Of a stretch of DNA of 64,000 nt, positions 1 to 8,117 are shown piece after piece (position 1 is the first letter of the stretch; every line of letters starts with the position of its first letter). This DNA comes from Gloeocapsa sp. PCC 73106. GTDB lineage: Bacteria > Cyanobacteriota > Cyanobacteriia > Cyanobacteriales > Gloeocapsaceae. The position numbers were made by a program, and so were the translations under genes. The notes below the pieces were generated by a model. The model made no database searches. It was not told the DNA's origin and saw only the letters and a program-made list of their open reading frames with translations. The DNA lies in contig NZ_ALVY01000225.1 of NCBI RefSeq assembly GCF_000332035.1, positions 1-64,000 on the forward strand, in the 5' to 3' direction.

Positions 1-949
1 GATGTGTTTGTCGAAACATCTTACCTTTTAAAGAGGTGGATGTGTAAGCTATTGCTATTAATAAAATCAAAGAAGTTAGTCGCTTTGTATTAGCCTTACT
101 TCCTTCTAGATTATAGCCCCCCGTCTTGCAATCTTTGAACATTGCTTCAATACCAGTTCTTGCTTTATAAACTTTCAAGACATCTTCAATTGTAGCTAAA
201 TTAGTTAAGATAATCCAAGGCTGTTCTTCTTGTTTTTCTTTATACTTTCGTTTCCAGTAAGCTCCCACATTAAATTTTCCAAATCCTTTTTCTTTGGTGA
301 CAGAAACCTCCGTGAGAAACTTTTTCATTCCAGGCATTATTTTCAATTTTTCAAAGGTTTGATAATCTTTATTTGTCTTTTTATAATTAGTTGGTAGTTT
401 TTGACGAAACGCGAAGAACACTTGTTGCTTTTTTCCTATTTGTTTTAACCAATAACCTAACTTAACACTATGAAATTCGCGGTCACCTATGATGACCAAT
501 TCATACTCTCTTAATAAACGAAGAACTGGTCGGATTAATGCTTGTTGTTCGGCTAAATTACTAGCCCCTCTTTTGTTTAAAAGTAGCCAATAGATGGGTA
601 AAGCCCGTTTTTTCCAGATAACAGCAACTACAAAAACATTTTTATCTTTCCACTGAGTTCGGTCAATAGTTATAATTAAACGAGACCCGATTTTAAACTC
701 TTTATTAATCAGAGATTTAATGAGAGGGAACCACAACAAAGAAACACTTAAGGCTGACAAAATTAGAAAGCGTTGGATATGTTTTCTTCTACTTTCATAA
801 AGGATTGGTAAAGGAAAACAAGCTGCTAATCTTTCTATTCTCACCTGTTTATGAATCATGAGTAACCACAGCAAAATTCTTAAAGCTTCTATTTGCGTTT
901 GGGTTAAATATTTGGTAAAATGGGATTCGTATTCTAATAAAATACTCAT
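1..949 (-). CDS. IS4-family transposase, 3' part beyond left edge
   Basis: DDE transposase that would move its own insertion sequence by cut-and-paste. The reading frame starts at ATG 949-947 and runs without a stop for 316 codons to the window edge, so the C-terminus is missing. The catalytic acids read as Asp96 (ITIDRTQW), Asp156 (VIIGDREF) and Glu268. The last sits in a perfect IS4-family YREK signature: Tyr261, Arg264, Glu268 and Lys275, with the Y-2-R-3-E-6-K spacing. The frame is intact as far as it can be seen. No terminal inverted repeat can be defined because the other end lies outside the window. The element lies beside a truncated DUF1348 gene and a GC-richer cyn block, which suggests that it or a relative took part in rearranging this junction. 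Confidence 0.9.
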   Translation of the reverse strand, partial: MSILLEYESHFTKYLTQTQIEALRILLWLLMIHKQVRIERLAACFPLPILYESRRKHIQRFLILSALSVSLLWFPLIKSLINKEFKIGSRLIITIDRTQWKDKNVFVVAVIWKKRALPIYWLLLNKRGASNLAEQQALIRPVLRLLREYELVIIGDREFHSVKLGYWLKQIGKKQQVFFAFRQKLPTNYKKTNKDYQTFEKLKIMPGMKKFLTEVSVTKEKGFGKFNVGAYWKRKYKEKQEEQPWIILTNLATIEDVLKVYKARTGIEAMFKDCKTGGYNLEGSKANTKRLTSLILLIAIAYTSTSLKGKMFRQTH

Positions 950-970
950 AAATTAATCAAAAAGTATTTA

Positions 971-1007
971 AACAATCTGATTATTTTTATCACAAAATCG
1001 GATTGTT
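971..1007 (+). terminator. Hairpin upstream of the transposase
   Basis: An imperfect inverted repeat (AACAATCTGATT at 971-982 against AATCGGATTGTT at 996-1007, one G-T wobble) is followed on the plus strand by a T-rich run. It looks like a factor-independent terminator. It lies just outside the transposase start, where insertion sequences often carry structures that block read-in transcription; that role is inference. The rest of the stretch from 1010 to 1152 holds one HIP1 octamer and nothing else I can call. Confidence 0.35.
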
Positions 1008-1152
1008 TTTTCTTTTAGCTCGGGTTGACTTTTAAATCAATTTTTGGCGTCCTTGTCCTGTCATTCTCAAACACCTTCATTCTCAATAAGCGCAAAATTT
1101 TTAAACTATTTTTTTAGCGATCGCAATCGCCAAACTTCAGTATCAACAAGGT

Positions 1153-1356
1153 TTATAGCCACCCTGTCACCCCGTCAGAGGCTTTAATCTCTTCTCGCCC
1201 CTGCAGAAATTCCGCTCGGTTGCGCCATTCGGAATCCTCGGTGTAAGCGAGAGCGACTTTTTCGGGATTGCGCGTGTTCCAAGCGTCTTCGGCTGCTTGA
1301 ACTTTGGCTTTTGCTGTTTCTAGCGTAAAGGGAGGTAAAGGTGGTTTTGTTTCCAT
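1153..1356 (-). pseudogene. Truncated DUF1348 (NTF2-like) gene
   Basis: The first 57 or so residues match the start of the DUF1348 family, small NTF2-like proteins of about 150 residues, with the typical [20 protein letters not shown] and [15 protein letters not shown] stretches. After GREEIK the frame runs into unrelated residues (ASDGVTGWL) and stops, giving 67 residues. At least half of the fold is missing, so the product is probably non-functional. The break is about 240 bases from the transposase start, so a deletion or insertion linked to the mobile element is likely. It is the last gene of the run that begins with cynA, 27 bases after the small ORF upstream. Confidence 0.75.
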
Positions 1357-1383
1357 GGTTGGCTGGTTGTTGGGACGATTAGA

Positions 1384-1521
1384 TCATTGGAGCCAGAGCA
1401 TCAACCATTGATGACCATTGGCAAGAATTTGCCAAAGTCCAATGAAGGCTAAAACCCTGGTGATGTAGGTGCTCCAATCGGTTTTTGCTATCTGTTTGGC
1501 GAGCACATCGTGTCGTTTCAT
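1384..1521 (-). CDS. Small protein encoded just after cynS
   Basis: A 45-residue ORF begins with MKRHDVLAKQIAKTDW and has a hydrophobic second half (TRVLAFIGLWQILANG, then WLMLWLQ), so it could be a single-pass membrane peptide. It starts 15 bases after the cynS stop and has a good ribosome-binding site (GGAG, eight bases before the ATG), which supports translation within the cyn run. I do not recognise the family. It could be a minor accessory of cyanate metabolism or a passenger. Confidence rests on position and ribosome-binding site only. Confidence 0.5.
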   Translation of the reverse strand: MKRHDVLAKQIAKTDWSTYITRVLAFIGLWQILANGHQWLMLWLQ

Positions 1522-1536
1522 CAGTGCTGCTCCGGA

Positions 1537-1986
1537 TTACCATTTCTTGTAGGGAAGGAACTTGCCATTCATCGTTACTTTGACGCGATCGCCCTTGGGA
1601 TCTTCCACTTTCTCAATATCTAACGTGAAGTCGATCGCACTCATGATGCCATCCCCAAACTTCTCATGAATGATCTCCTTCATTGGCATTCCATACACCT
1701 GCATGATTTCGTAAAAGCGATAGATCAGGGGATCAGTGGGAACAACCGGCCCTAATCCTTTAACCGAAGATGCGGTGAGTTCAGCCACCAAATCCTCGCT
1801 TAACCCCAAGGTGTGTAACAACTTACTGGCTTCATCAGCGGAAGCACTGGCTTGCCGATAGATCACGGCAGCAATCCAGACTTCGTCGCGACCGATTGCC
1901 TGCTCTAAGTCAGCAAAGGTAATCCCTTTGGCCTTTTTGGCTGCCAAAAGAGTGGCAGTAATGGGGGAGATTTCAGTGTTTGACAT
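1537..1986 (-). CDS. cynS: Cyanate hydratase (cyanase)
   Basis: Converts cyanate and bicarbonate to ammonia and CO2 through carbamate, giving nitrogen and inorganic carbon; the known enzyme is a cytosolic decamer. The 149-residue protein has the family layout: an N-terminal helical domain that resembles a DNA-binding fold, then the catalytic C-terminal domain. The signature [17 protein letters not shown] carries the catalytic Arg and Glu, and [10 protein letters not shown] carries the catalytic Ser. Length and ending ([10 protein letters not shown]) are normal. It is the fourth gene of a cynA-B-D-S series on the minus strand, 53 bases after cynD, so it is probably co-transcribed with the transporter that supplies its substrate. 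In cyanobacteria such operons are often under NtcA; I found no clear GTA-N8-TAC site near the cluster. Confidence 0.97.
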   Translation of the reverse strand: MSNTEISPITATLLAAKKAKGITFADLEQAIGRDEVWIAAVIYRQASASADEASKLLHTLGLSEDLVAELTASSVKGLGPVVPTDPLIYRFYEIMQVYGMPMKEIIHEKFGDGIMSAIDFTLDIEKVEDPKGDRVKVTMNGKFLPYKKW

Positions 1987-2039
1987 GGATGACTCCTTTC
2001 AATTTAGTTCGGTTACCTTCAATCTAAAATCCAAAATCT

Positions 2040-2915
2040 TTATTTGCGAATGCGGGATTCTTCCACAGCCCGGGTTTCATAGGAAAGATGTTGTTCCATT
2101 GCCGCTTTCAAGTCGTGATAGCCCGGATATTGATCAAGTTCCTCACGCCGACGCGGACGAGGAAACGACACATCCAAGACTTGGGCAATGCGCGCCGCTG
2201 GACCCCGTGTCATCATTACAATCTGATCGGATAACAGCAGTGCCTCTTCAATACTGTGGGTAATCAGAATCACCGATTTGCGTTCCTGCTCCCAAATTCG
2301 CTCAACTTCGTCCTGGAGGAAGCCTCGTGTTAGTGCATCCAACGCCCCAAATGGCTCATCCATCAACAGTATCTGGGGATTAATGGCTAAGGCGCGGGCA
2401 ATGCCAACCCGCTGTTTCATGCCGCCTGAGAGTTCATGGGGATGTTTGGTTTCGGTTCCTCGCAACCCCACCAAGCCAATGTACTCTTGCACGATCGACT
2501 TGCGTTGGGCGATCGCCATGGAGGGAAACACAGTTTCCACAGCAAACTGAATGTTTTCGGCAACTGTCATCCAGGGCATCAGGGCATAATTTTGAAACAC
2601 GACCCCGCGATCAGGACCCGGTGCAGCAATGATCTGACCATTGATGCTGACATGACCGGTTGTGGGTTGAGATAAACCGGCGATGATATTCAGCAATGTG
2701 GACTTGCCACAACCTGATGGGCCAATGATGGATACAAACGTGTTAGGCAATACTTCTAGGTCAATATCCGCGATCGCCACAAATTCTTTGGAAGTCCGCC
2801 GCCGCAGGTTATCCACAAGACTCGTTCGTCCGTTAAATACTTTAGAAATATTGTGCAGTGACAAATGAGCAGATGTTGTTTCGACTGAAGAAAGCGTGAT
2901 TTTTGGAGTATTCAT
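2040..2915 (-). CDS. cynD: Cyanate/nitrate-type ABC transporter ATPase
   Basis: ATP-binding subunit that drives import of cyanate (or nitrate) through the CynB channel. The 291 residues contain Walker A (GPSGCGKST), the Q-loop ([14 protein letters not shown]), the ABC signature (LSGGMKQR), Walker B (ILLMDEP) and the H-loop (ITHSIEEAL). The closest known relatives are NrtD, CmpD, SsuB and TauB. I placed the start at 2915, two bases after the cynB stop and with an AAAGGGA ribosome-binding site inside the end of cynB. A longer frame to 3041 would lie on top of cynB. The cyanase gene downstream is the main reason for calling the substrate cyanate. Confidence 0.9.
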   Translation of the reverse strand: MNTPKITLSSVETTSAHLSLHNISKVFNGRTSLVDNLRRRTSKEFVAIADIDLEVLPNTFVSIIGPSGCGKSTLLNIIAGLSQPTTGHVSINGQIIAAPGPDRGVVFQNYALMPWMTVAENIQFAVETVFPSMAIAQRKSIVQEYIGLVGLRGTETKHPHELSGGMKQRVGIARALAINPQILLMDEPFGALDALTRGFLQDEVERIWEQERKSVILITHSIEEALLLSDQIVMMTRGPAARIAQVLDVSFPRPRRREELDQYPGYHDLKAAMEQHLSYETRAVEESRIRK

Positions 2916-2917
2916 GA

Positions 2918-3748
2918 CTAATCCCTTTGCCCAAAAGAAACCCAATGTTGCAGTAAACCAAACAGACGATCCATCAGCAACCCCACCAGCCCCACAATTA
3001 AAATGGCTGTGATAATGCTGGTGATCTTCAAGTTGTTCCATTCATTCCAAACGAAATAGCCAATCCCACCGCTAAGCAAAATTTCTGCCGCCACGATCAC
3101 TAGCCAGGCAATCCCGAGGCTAATCCGCAATCCGGAGACAATACTTGGTGCGGCAGCAGGCAGAATCACTTTGGTAATGGTGCGCCAACGGGAAGCTCCT
3201 AAGGTACTAGCTACGTTGAGGTAAGCCGGATCGACATTGCTCACCCCAAACCGGGTGTTGATCAGGGTGGGCCAAATGCTGGTAATCGCAATCACAAACA
3301 AGGCTGTTTTTTCTGAGTCTCGCATCAACGCCAAACCCAGCGGCAACCAGGCTAAGGGCGAAACGGGACGGAGAATTTGAATGAAAGGATCAACGGCTTT
3401 AGACACAACTGGGGATAAGCCAATTAGAACGCCGAGAGGAATAGCGATCGCCGATCCAATCAGAAATCCGCTCGTGACTCGGCGTAAACTGGTCAATAAT
3501 AGCAGTCCGATGCCCTGATCATTGGGTCCATTGTCAAAGAAAGGATTCGAGATCCAGAACCAGAAATCGGCGATCGTCTGGCTGGCGGAGGGCATAATCG
3601 GCAGAAACAGCTTGAAGTGTACGCCTAGTTCCCAGAGAGCTAAAAACGAGCCCAGAATCACCCCAAACAACAGAAAGGCTCGTTGATCCGTATTCAATCT
3701 GAAGGATTTTGTCTGCGCTCGGGCAGACCGTAAAACGGGATTTGTCAT
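2918..3748 (-). CDS. cynB: Cyanate/nitrate-type ABC transporter permease
   Basis: Inner-membrane channel subunit of the importer, with about six hydrophobic helices in 276 residues. The loop that contacts the ATPase is visible in the second half ([19 protein letters not shown], then [17 protein letters not shown]), typical of the NrtB/SsuC/TauC branch. Start chosen at ATG 3748, which has GGAG eight bases upstream; a GTG at 3757 is the alternative. The stop lies two bases before cynD, so the two are translated together. The gene begins 15 bases after the cynA stop, completing the transporter operon. Confidence 0.9.
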   Translation of the reverse strand: MTNPVLRSARAQTKSFRLNTDQRAFLLFGVILGSFLALWELGVHFKLFLPIMPSASQTIADFWFWISNPFFDNGPNDQGIGLLLLTSLRRVTSGFLIGSAIAIPLGVLIGLSPVVSKAVDPFIQILRPVSPLAWLPLGLALMRDSEKTALFVIAITSIWPTLINTRFGVSNVDPAYLNVASTLGASRWRTITKVILPAAAPSIVSGLRISLGIAWLVIVAAEILLSGGIGYFVWNEWNNLKITSIITAILIVGLVGLLMDRLFGLLQHWVSFGQRD

Positions 3749-3762
3749 GACTATCACTCCGA

Positions 3763-5343
3763 CTAAACCTTGAACTTTTTGATCTGCTCGTCGATGTAGG
3801 CTGCGGGATTCTTGGGGTCAAAGGTATCGTACTTGAGCGTTTCAGAGCGCTCTGCGGTAGTAGGTGGTGTTTGACCCAGTTCCTTCTGCAACTCTGCGGC
3901 TACATCTGTGAGAAAGATGTCTTGAGCAATTTTGTCATAGTCAGCTTTGTCCTTAGGCATCAGATCCCACCGCACCAACTGAGAGGAAATCCACTTGGCA
4001 AAGCTCTTCCAGGGATAGGGGTCAAAGCTAATGCGATCAGGCACATCCTGGGTATTGCCTAAGCCATCCTCAAATTTGCCCGTTAACACCGCTTCCACCA
4101 CGGGCAGTGGCTGATTCAGATACTTGCGCCCAATCAAGGCTTTGGCAATTTCGGGGCGATTGGCTGGCGTGTTGGCGTAAGCAGCCGCATCAATGATGGC
4201 TTTGTTAACGGCTCGGAAGGTATTGGGGTTGGTATCAATCCATGACTGACTCGCCGCAAACGCGCAACAAGGATGGCCATTCCACAAATCTTTGGTTAGC
4301 AAGTGGATGAATCCCACTTTTTCAAACACTGCCCGTTGGTTGAAGGGGTCAGGCATCAGCATGGCATCCAGTTCCCCCGCTGTCATTTTGGCAACGCTAT
4401 CCGGTGGCGGCACGGGTGAAATTTGCACATCTTTGTCTGGATCGAGGCCCCCCGCCGCCAGATAGTAGCGGATCAGCATATTGTGCATCGAGAAGGGGAA
4501 GGGCACACCAATCTTGAAGCCGTTGAAATCCTTAGCTTCTTTGACTGTGTCTTTGTGTTTGAGGGCAACGGTAATGGCTTGTCCGTTAATATTTTCAATG
4601 CTGGCAAGCTTTATGGGAAACACGGCTGAACCCAATCCCAGAGTGATGGCGAGGGGCATAGGCGATAGCATGTGATAGGCATCGAGTTCGCCAGCGATCG
4701 CCGAATCCCTGACCGCCGCCCAGTTAGGCATTTTCTTTACGGTGACGTTCAAACCGTATTTGGTGTAGAACCCCAATGGTTCAGACATCACGATCGGCGT
4801 GGCACAGGTAATCGGAATAAAACCGATCGTCAAATCCTTCTTCTCTAAGTTAGTCGGAGCATTGGCGGCAGCCGACTGGCTGGCTGCAGGATCCTGGGTC
4901 TGCTGCTGTCCACAACTGCCTGCACTAACCAGCGCTGCAGCTACCACCACGCGCTTCAGAAACTCCCGACGGCTAAAATCGCTATTACGGATAGTGTTGC
5001 TAAAAAACTCGGTGGCATGAACGCCAAACGCTGCCGCAAAGACTTGATCCAGCCCACCTGCTTCCTGAATTAACGCCTGAAAAAACCGTTCTCGCTGTGG
5101 ATCACCACTGCCAATTTGCTGGAGCAGCAACGCTTCTTTCATCTCCACTTCCGTGAGAGTTCTGGCGAGTGCGACTGCCTCAGGCTGATATAAGCCCATC
5201 CGCACCAGATCATTAATTAATTCAGCCGGGTCATGGTGCATCCCTTCGGCAGCCTGCCAGTGATCTTGAGGAAGATGGGAACCCCCACAAGGACAACAAC
5301 TTAACTCGACTTGAACCTGAGATCGAATATCCACTAGTTCCAT
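3763..5343 (-). CDS. cynA: Substrate-binding protein with N-terminal extension
   Basis: Binding protein of the importer, NrtA/CmpA/SsuA-like, and probably the cyanate receptor. The binding domain covers roughly residues 165-526. Before it comes an unusual region: residues 1-120 are soluble-looking and carry a CCPCG motif near residues 16-20. Only at residues 124-131 does a twin-arginine motif (SRREFLKR) appear, followed by a hydrophobic stretch and a lipobox-like SAGSC ending near Cys144. So the export signal sits about 120 residues inside. I chose ATG 5343 because GGGAG lies upstream. The frame stays open to a GTG at 5472 that overlaps the stop of the upstream regulator gene (TAGTG), which would add 43 residues. 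If the Tat signal is cleaved, the front part would be released in the cytoplasm. Cyanate as substrate is inferred from cynS. Confidence 0.82.
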   Translation of the reverse strand: MELVDIRSQVQVELSCCPCGGSHLPQDHWQAAEGMHHDPAELINDLVRMGLYQPEAVALARTLTEVEMKEALLLQQIGSGDPQRERFFQALIQEAGGLDQVFAAAFGVHATEFFSNTIRNSDFSRREFLKRVVVAAALVSAGSCGQQQTQDPAASQSAAANAPTNLEKKDLTIGFIPITCATPIVMSEPLGFYTKYGLNVTVKKMPNWAAVRDSAIAGELDAYHMLSPMPLAITLGLGSAVFPIKLASIENINGQAITVALKHKDTVKEAKDFNGFKIGVPFPFSMHNMLIRYYLAAGGLDPDKDVQISPVPPPDSVAKMTAGELDAMLMPDPFNQRAVFEKVGFIHLLTKDLWNGHPCCAFAASQSWIDTNPNTFRAVNKAIIDAAAYANTPANRPEIAKALIGRKYLNQPLPVVEAVLTGKFEDGLGNTQDVPDRISFDPYPWKSFAKWISSQLVRWDLMPKDKADYDKIAQDIFLTDVAAELQKELGQTPPTTAERSETLKYDTFDPKNPAAYIDEQIKKFKV

Positions 5344-5471
5344 AATCTGCTCCCATTTGGCGGTGAGTAAAAAATCTGAACCGATTGCTTTGCATAGTAC
5401 CACGGGAGCAGGGGCGATCGCATTGGACTCAGTTTCGCAAAAATTAGGACTTTCTTTTGGTGTGGATAACA

Positions 5472-6236
5472 CTATGCTGATCGCAGCCGCACAGAATTAC
5501 GCCAAGACTGGGGTGGATCGCCATAAAACTGCCGAAATTGGCGGGTAAAGTAAGCCACATCTGGATAGCCAACGCTTTCGGCAATTTGCCGCACGGGTTG
5601 GTCTGTTTCGCGCAGCAATTTTCGTGCCTGGAACATCCGGCGTTCTATAATCCAGCGCTTGATGCTATTGCCCGTTAACTCTTGCGCCAGATTCGTCAAA
5701 TAGGCAGGAGAATAGCCGACCGCTTTTGCCACGGCACCTAGGCTAATGGGCTGGGCGTAATTGGCTTCAATAAAGGCAAATACTGGCGACAATCGGGCGC
5801 AGTCCGGAAAAATACCTACCTCTAGGTTACTGTCCGCCGGAATGCCACTGAAACACGCTTGCAGTTGGGCTTGCCGCTCTAGACGAGTGGTGATCGCCGC
5901 GAAAAATTTCTCCACGCTACAGGGCTTTGTCAAGTAATCATCCGCTCCCCTTTCCATGCCCTGGCGCAGGTCTTGCATGGTGACTTTTGCGGTTAGAAAA
6001 ATGAACGGAATCGCAGCGGTGGATGGATGGCGACGCACTGCCGATAGAACTTCATAGCCATCCACATCAGGCATCATGATGTCGCAAATGATTAAATCCG
6101 GTCGGTGCATGTGAGCCAGCTTGACACCTATCGTGCCATTCTCGGCTGCGATAGCGCAAAATCCCTCAAACGCTAAACAGGTCATGAAAATATGACGTGT
6201 TTGGCTCTCATCTTCAATCACTAGAACTTTTGTCAT
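5472..6236 (-). CDS. Response regulator with AraC-type output domain
   Basis: A receiver domain fills residues 1-120, with acidic residues near positions 8-10, phospho-acceptor Asp52 (LIICDIMMP) and conserved Lys104 (YLTKP). An AraC/XylS DNA-binding domain with two helix-turn-helix units covers about residues 155-250 (ISLGAVAKAVGYSPAYL, then VRQIAESVGYPDVAYF). It should bind DNA and turn genes on when phosphorylated. It precedes cynA on the same strand and is divergent from the histidine kinase at 6376, its likely partner. That makes the cyn transporter genes the first candidates for its targets. The ATG at 6236 is preferred; an in-frame GTG at 6251 is possible. Confident on family, inferred on target. 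Confidence 0.88.
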   Translation of the reverse strand: MTKVLVIEDESQTRHIFMTCLAFEGFCAIAAENGTIGVKLAHMHRPDLIICDIMMPDVDGYEVLSAVRRHPSTAAIPFIFLTAKVTMQDLRQGMERGADDYLTKPCSVEKFFAAITTRLERQAQLQACFSGIPADSNLEVGIFPDCARLSPVFAFIEANYAQPISLGAVAKAVGYSPAYLTNLAQELTGNSIKRWIIERRMFQARKLLRETDQPVRQIAESVGYPDVAYFTRQFRQFYGDPPQSWRNSVRLRSA

Positions 6237-6292
6237 AATTTCTTGATTCACAGGATGACCTGAGTGATGTATCGTAATAATTGACTTTTAAT

Positions 6293-6341
6293 TGTAGATC
6301 TACAGTTATGATCCAGTAGTCTCATAGAATACAGATCTACA
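6293..6341. promoter_or_regulatory. Repeated AGATCTACA elements in a divergent promoter
   Basis: The 139-base gap between the regulator (minus) and the kinase (plus) holds a perfect 12-base palindrome TGTAGATCTACA at 6293-6304. A second, imperfect copy, TACAGATCTACA, lies at 6330-6341. The two share AGATCTACA and are 37 bases apart. Paired sites in a divergent promoter are a common operator layout, so they may bind the AraC-type regulator. Seen directly: the repeats. Inferred: the function. Confidence 0.45.
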
Positions 6342-6375
6342 AAGCTCACGACCTTCTTTGACAGTCTTAGAATCC

Positions 6376-7620
6376 ATGCAACAATACTTTTGGTTACAAT
6401 CGTCATCCAATCAAGCTGAATCACCCCTTGCGACACTGCCTCAGCCCACCGAAACCGAGTTGGAAACCCTGCGTCGCCAGCATGAGTTGATCTTGAATTC
6501 AGTGGGGGAAGGGGTCTATGGACTGGATCTCGATGGTCGGGTAACCTTTGTCAATCCAGCCGCCGCGAATATGATTGGCTGGGCAATTCCGGATCTACTC
6601 GGTCAGCCCATGCATGCGGTTTTGCATCACTCCAAACCCAATGGTAGCCCCTATCCAGCCCACGAATGCCCGATCTATGAGGCGTTTCGAGATGGGCGCA
6701 TTCACCGTTCCAATACAGAAGTGTTCTGGCGCAAGGATGGCTCCAACTTCCCCGTGGAATTTATCAGCTCCCCCATGCAGGATCAGCAAGGCAAAGTAGT
6801 GGGAACGGTGGTGGCATTCCAGGATATTACTCAGCGCAAGTGGGCAGAAACCTTGTTGCAGCGAACCAATGAAGAGCTAGAGCTAAAAGTGCGCGATCGC
6901 ACGGCAGCCCTCCAGCAGTCCAATGAGGAACTCCAAGAACTTAGTGAACTCAAATCTCGCTTCGTTGCCATGGTGTGTCATGAATTCCGCAATCCGCTCA
7001 ACAATATTTTGCTGTCGGCATCTTCCCTCGATCGCTATGACTCACAGATGTCCCCTGACCAGCGCCGAGACTATCTCAAAGGAGTCAAGATCGATGTAGA
7101 GCGCATGACTCGGATGATTGATGACATCTTGGCGATTGGTAAAATCGAAGCGCATAAACTAATGATTCAGCCAGCACCCCTTGAATTAGTCCAGTTTTGT
7201 CATTCGTTGGTGGCAGAAATGCAGTTACTCGCTAACCAGCAGTCACTCACTGTCACCAGTCGTCATCGGCAACTGATCGCAGAACTAGATGAAAAACTGC
7301 TGCGATCGATTTTGACTAATATTCTCTCTAATTCAATTCGCTACTCTCGTAATCAATCCCCAATTCACCTGCGACTATCGAAACGCAATAGTCAAGCGAT
7401 TTTTCAGATTAGCGATCGGGGAATTGGTATCCCACCAGAAGATTTACCTCACCTGTTTGATCTGTTCCATCGCGGCAAAAATGTCAGCAATATCTCAGGA
7501 ACCGGATTGGGATTAAACATTGTTAAACGCTTTGTAGACTTGCACAATGGACAAATTAGGGTGGAAAGTAAACTGAATATCGGAACAACGTTTACAATTA
7601 CCTTGCCCCTTTTCCCTTGA
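6376..7620 (+). CDS. PAS-domain histidine kinase
   Basis: Sensor kinase of 414 residues without an obvious membrane segment, so probably cytosolic. A PAS domain (about residues 35-150) comes first, followed by a short coiled coil, then the HisKA dimerisation domain with the phospho-accepting His in CHEFRNPLNN. The ATPase domain follows, with N-box (TNILSNSIRYS), G1 (ISDRGIGIPPEDL) and G2 (GTGLGLNIVKRF). All key residues are present. It is divergent from the AraC-type response regulator and most likely phosphorylates it. Start: ATG 6376 is used; a TTG at 6358 is in frame and neither has a strong ribosome-binding site. The signal it senses cannot be read from sequence. Confidence 0.9.
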   Translation: MQQYFWLQSSSNQAESPLATLPQPTETELETLRRQHELILNSVGEGVYGLDLDGRVTFVNPAAANMIGWAIPDLLGQPMHAVLHHSKPNGSPYPAHECPIYEAFRDGRIHRSNTEVFWRKDGSNFPVEFISSPMQDQQGKVVGTVVAFQDITQRKWAETLLQRTNEELELKVRDRTAALQQSNEELQELSELKSRFVAMVCHEFRNPLNNILLSASSLDRYDSQMSPDQRRDYLKGVKIDVERMTRMIDDILAIGKIEAHKLMIQPAPLELVQFCHSLVAEMQLLANQQSLTVTSRHRQLIAELDEKLLRSILTNILSNSIRYSRNQSPIHLRLSKRNSQAIFQISDRGIGIPPEDLPHLFDLFHRGKNVSNISGTGLGLNIVKRFVDLHNGQIRVESKLNIGTTFTITLPLFP

Positions 7621-7634
7621 AATCCCCCTTCCCG

Positions 7635-8060
7635 CTATGATTCCAAAATTAATTCCAGTGCTTGGTTAATAATCGCAATTTGTTCAACCATCTCTGCTAT
7701 TTCCTCAGGGTCGTATCTTCCTTCAAAAGCTTGTAATGATGCTTCATCTAATGCGGCTAAATAAGCTTCGGTTAAAGTTTCCCTCAATTCTTCCGTTGTC
7801 AAATAACTACCTCCTCTTTGGCGTCGTTTATTGATTCGTTTAATTTGTCGCACTGCATTACGAATTGAGATTTCCCATGAGCGTGTACTTCGTTGTTCAG
7901 CTTGCTGTTTAATCAAATGTAATAATAGTATTATGCTAAAGCTAAAAATCTTATTAAGCTTGTCATCTTTACTCATTTCTGTCATTTCTTCTATCAATGA
8001 CAAAGCCCCAGAAGTATTTCCAGACAACAATAAATCTTTTAATTCTAATAATTCTTCCAT
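7635..8060 (-). CDS. DUF29-like protein
   Basis: A 141-residue helical protein. The middle, with LLLHLIKQQAEQRSTRSWEISIRN, has the pattern of the DUF29 family, which is common in cyanobacteria and often found near mobile DNA; its function is unknown. Start set at ATG 8060, which has a strong ribosome-binding site (GGGAGGAC). The gene stands alone, convergent with the histidine kinase and followed by only a short gap. It is visibly more AT-rich than the cyn block beside it, which marks the right boundary of that block. Confidence 0.65.
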   Translation of the reverse strand: MEELLELKDLLLSGNTSGALSLIEEMTEMSKDDKLNKIFSFSIILLLHLIKQQAEQRSTRSWEISIRNAVRQIKRINKRRQRGGSYLTTEELRETLTEAYLAALDEASLQAFEGRYDPEEIAEMVEQIAIINQALELILES

Positions 8061-8117
8061 TTTGTCCTCCCGTAGCAAGTCAAAGGGAGTATAAACTTAC
8101 CCCCTCCTGTGTTCATC

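Noticed and set aside
2918-3041. N-terminal extension of the CynD ATPase
   Set aside because: The frame is open, but it lies wholly over the cynB coding end; the ATG at 2915 has its own ribosome-binding site.
5344-6357. NtcA binding sites upstream of cynA and of the regulator
   Set aside because: No GTA-N8-TAC was found on checking the gap 6252-6357 and the stretch 5344-5480 by eye.
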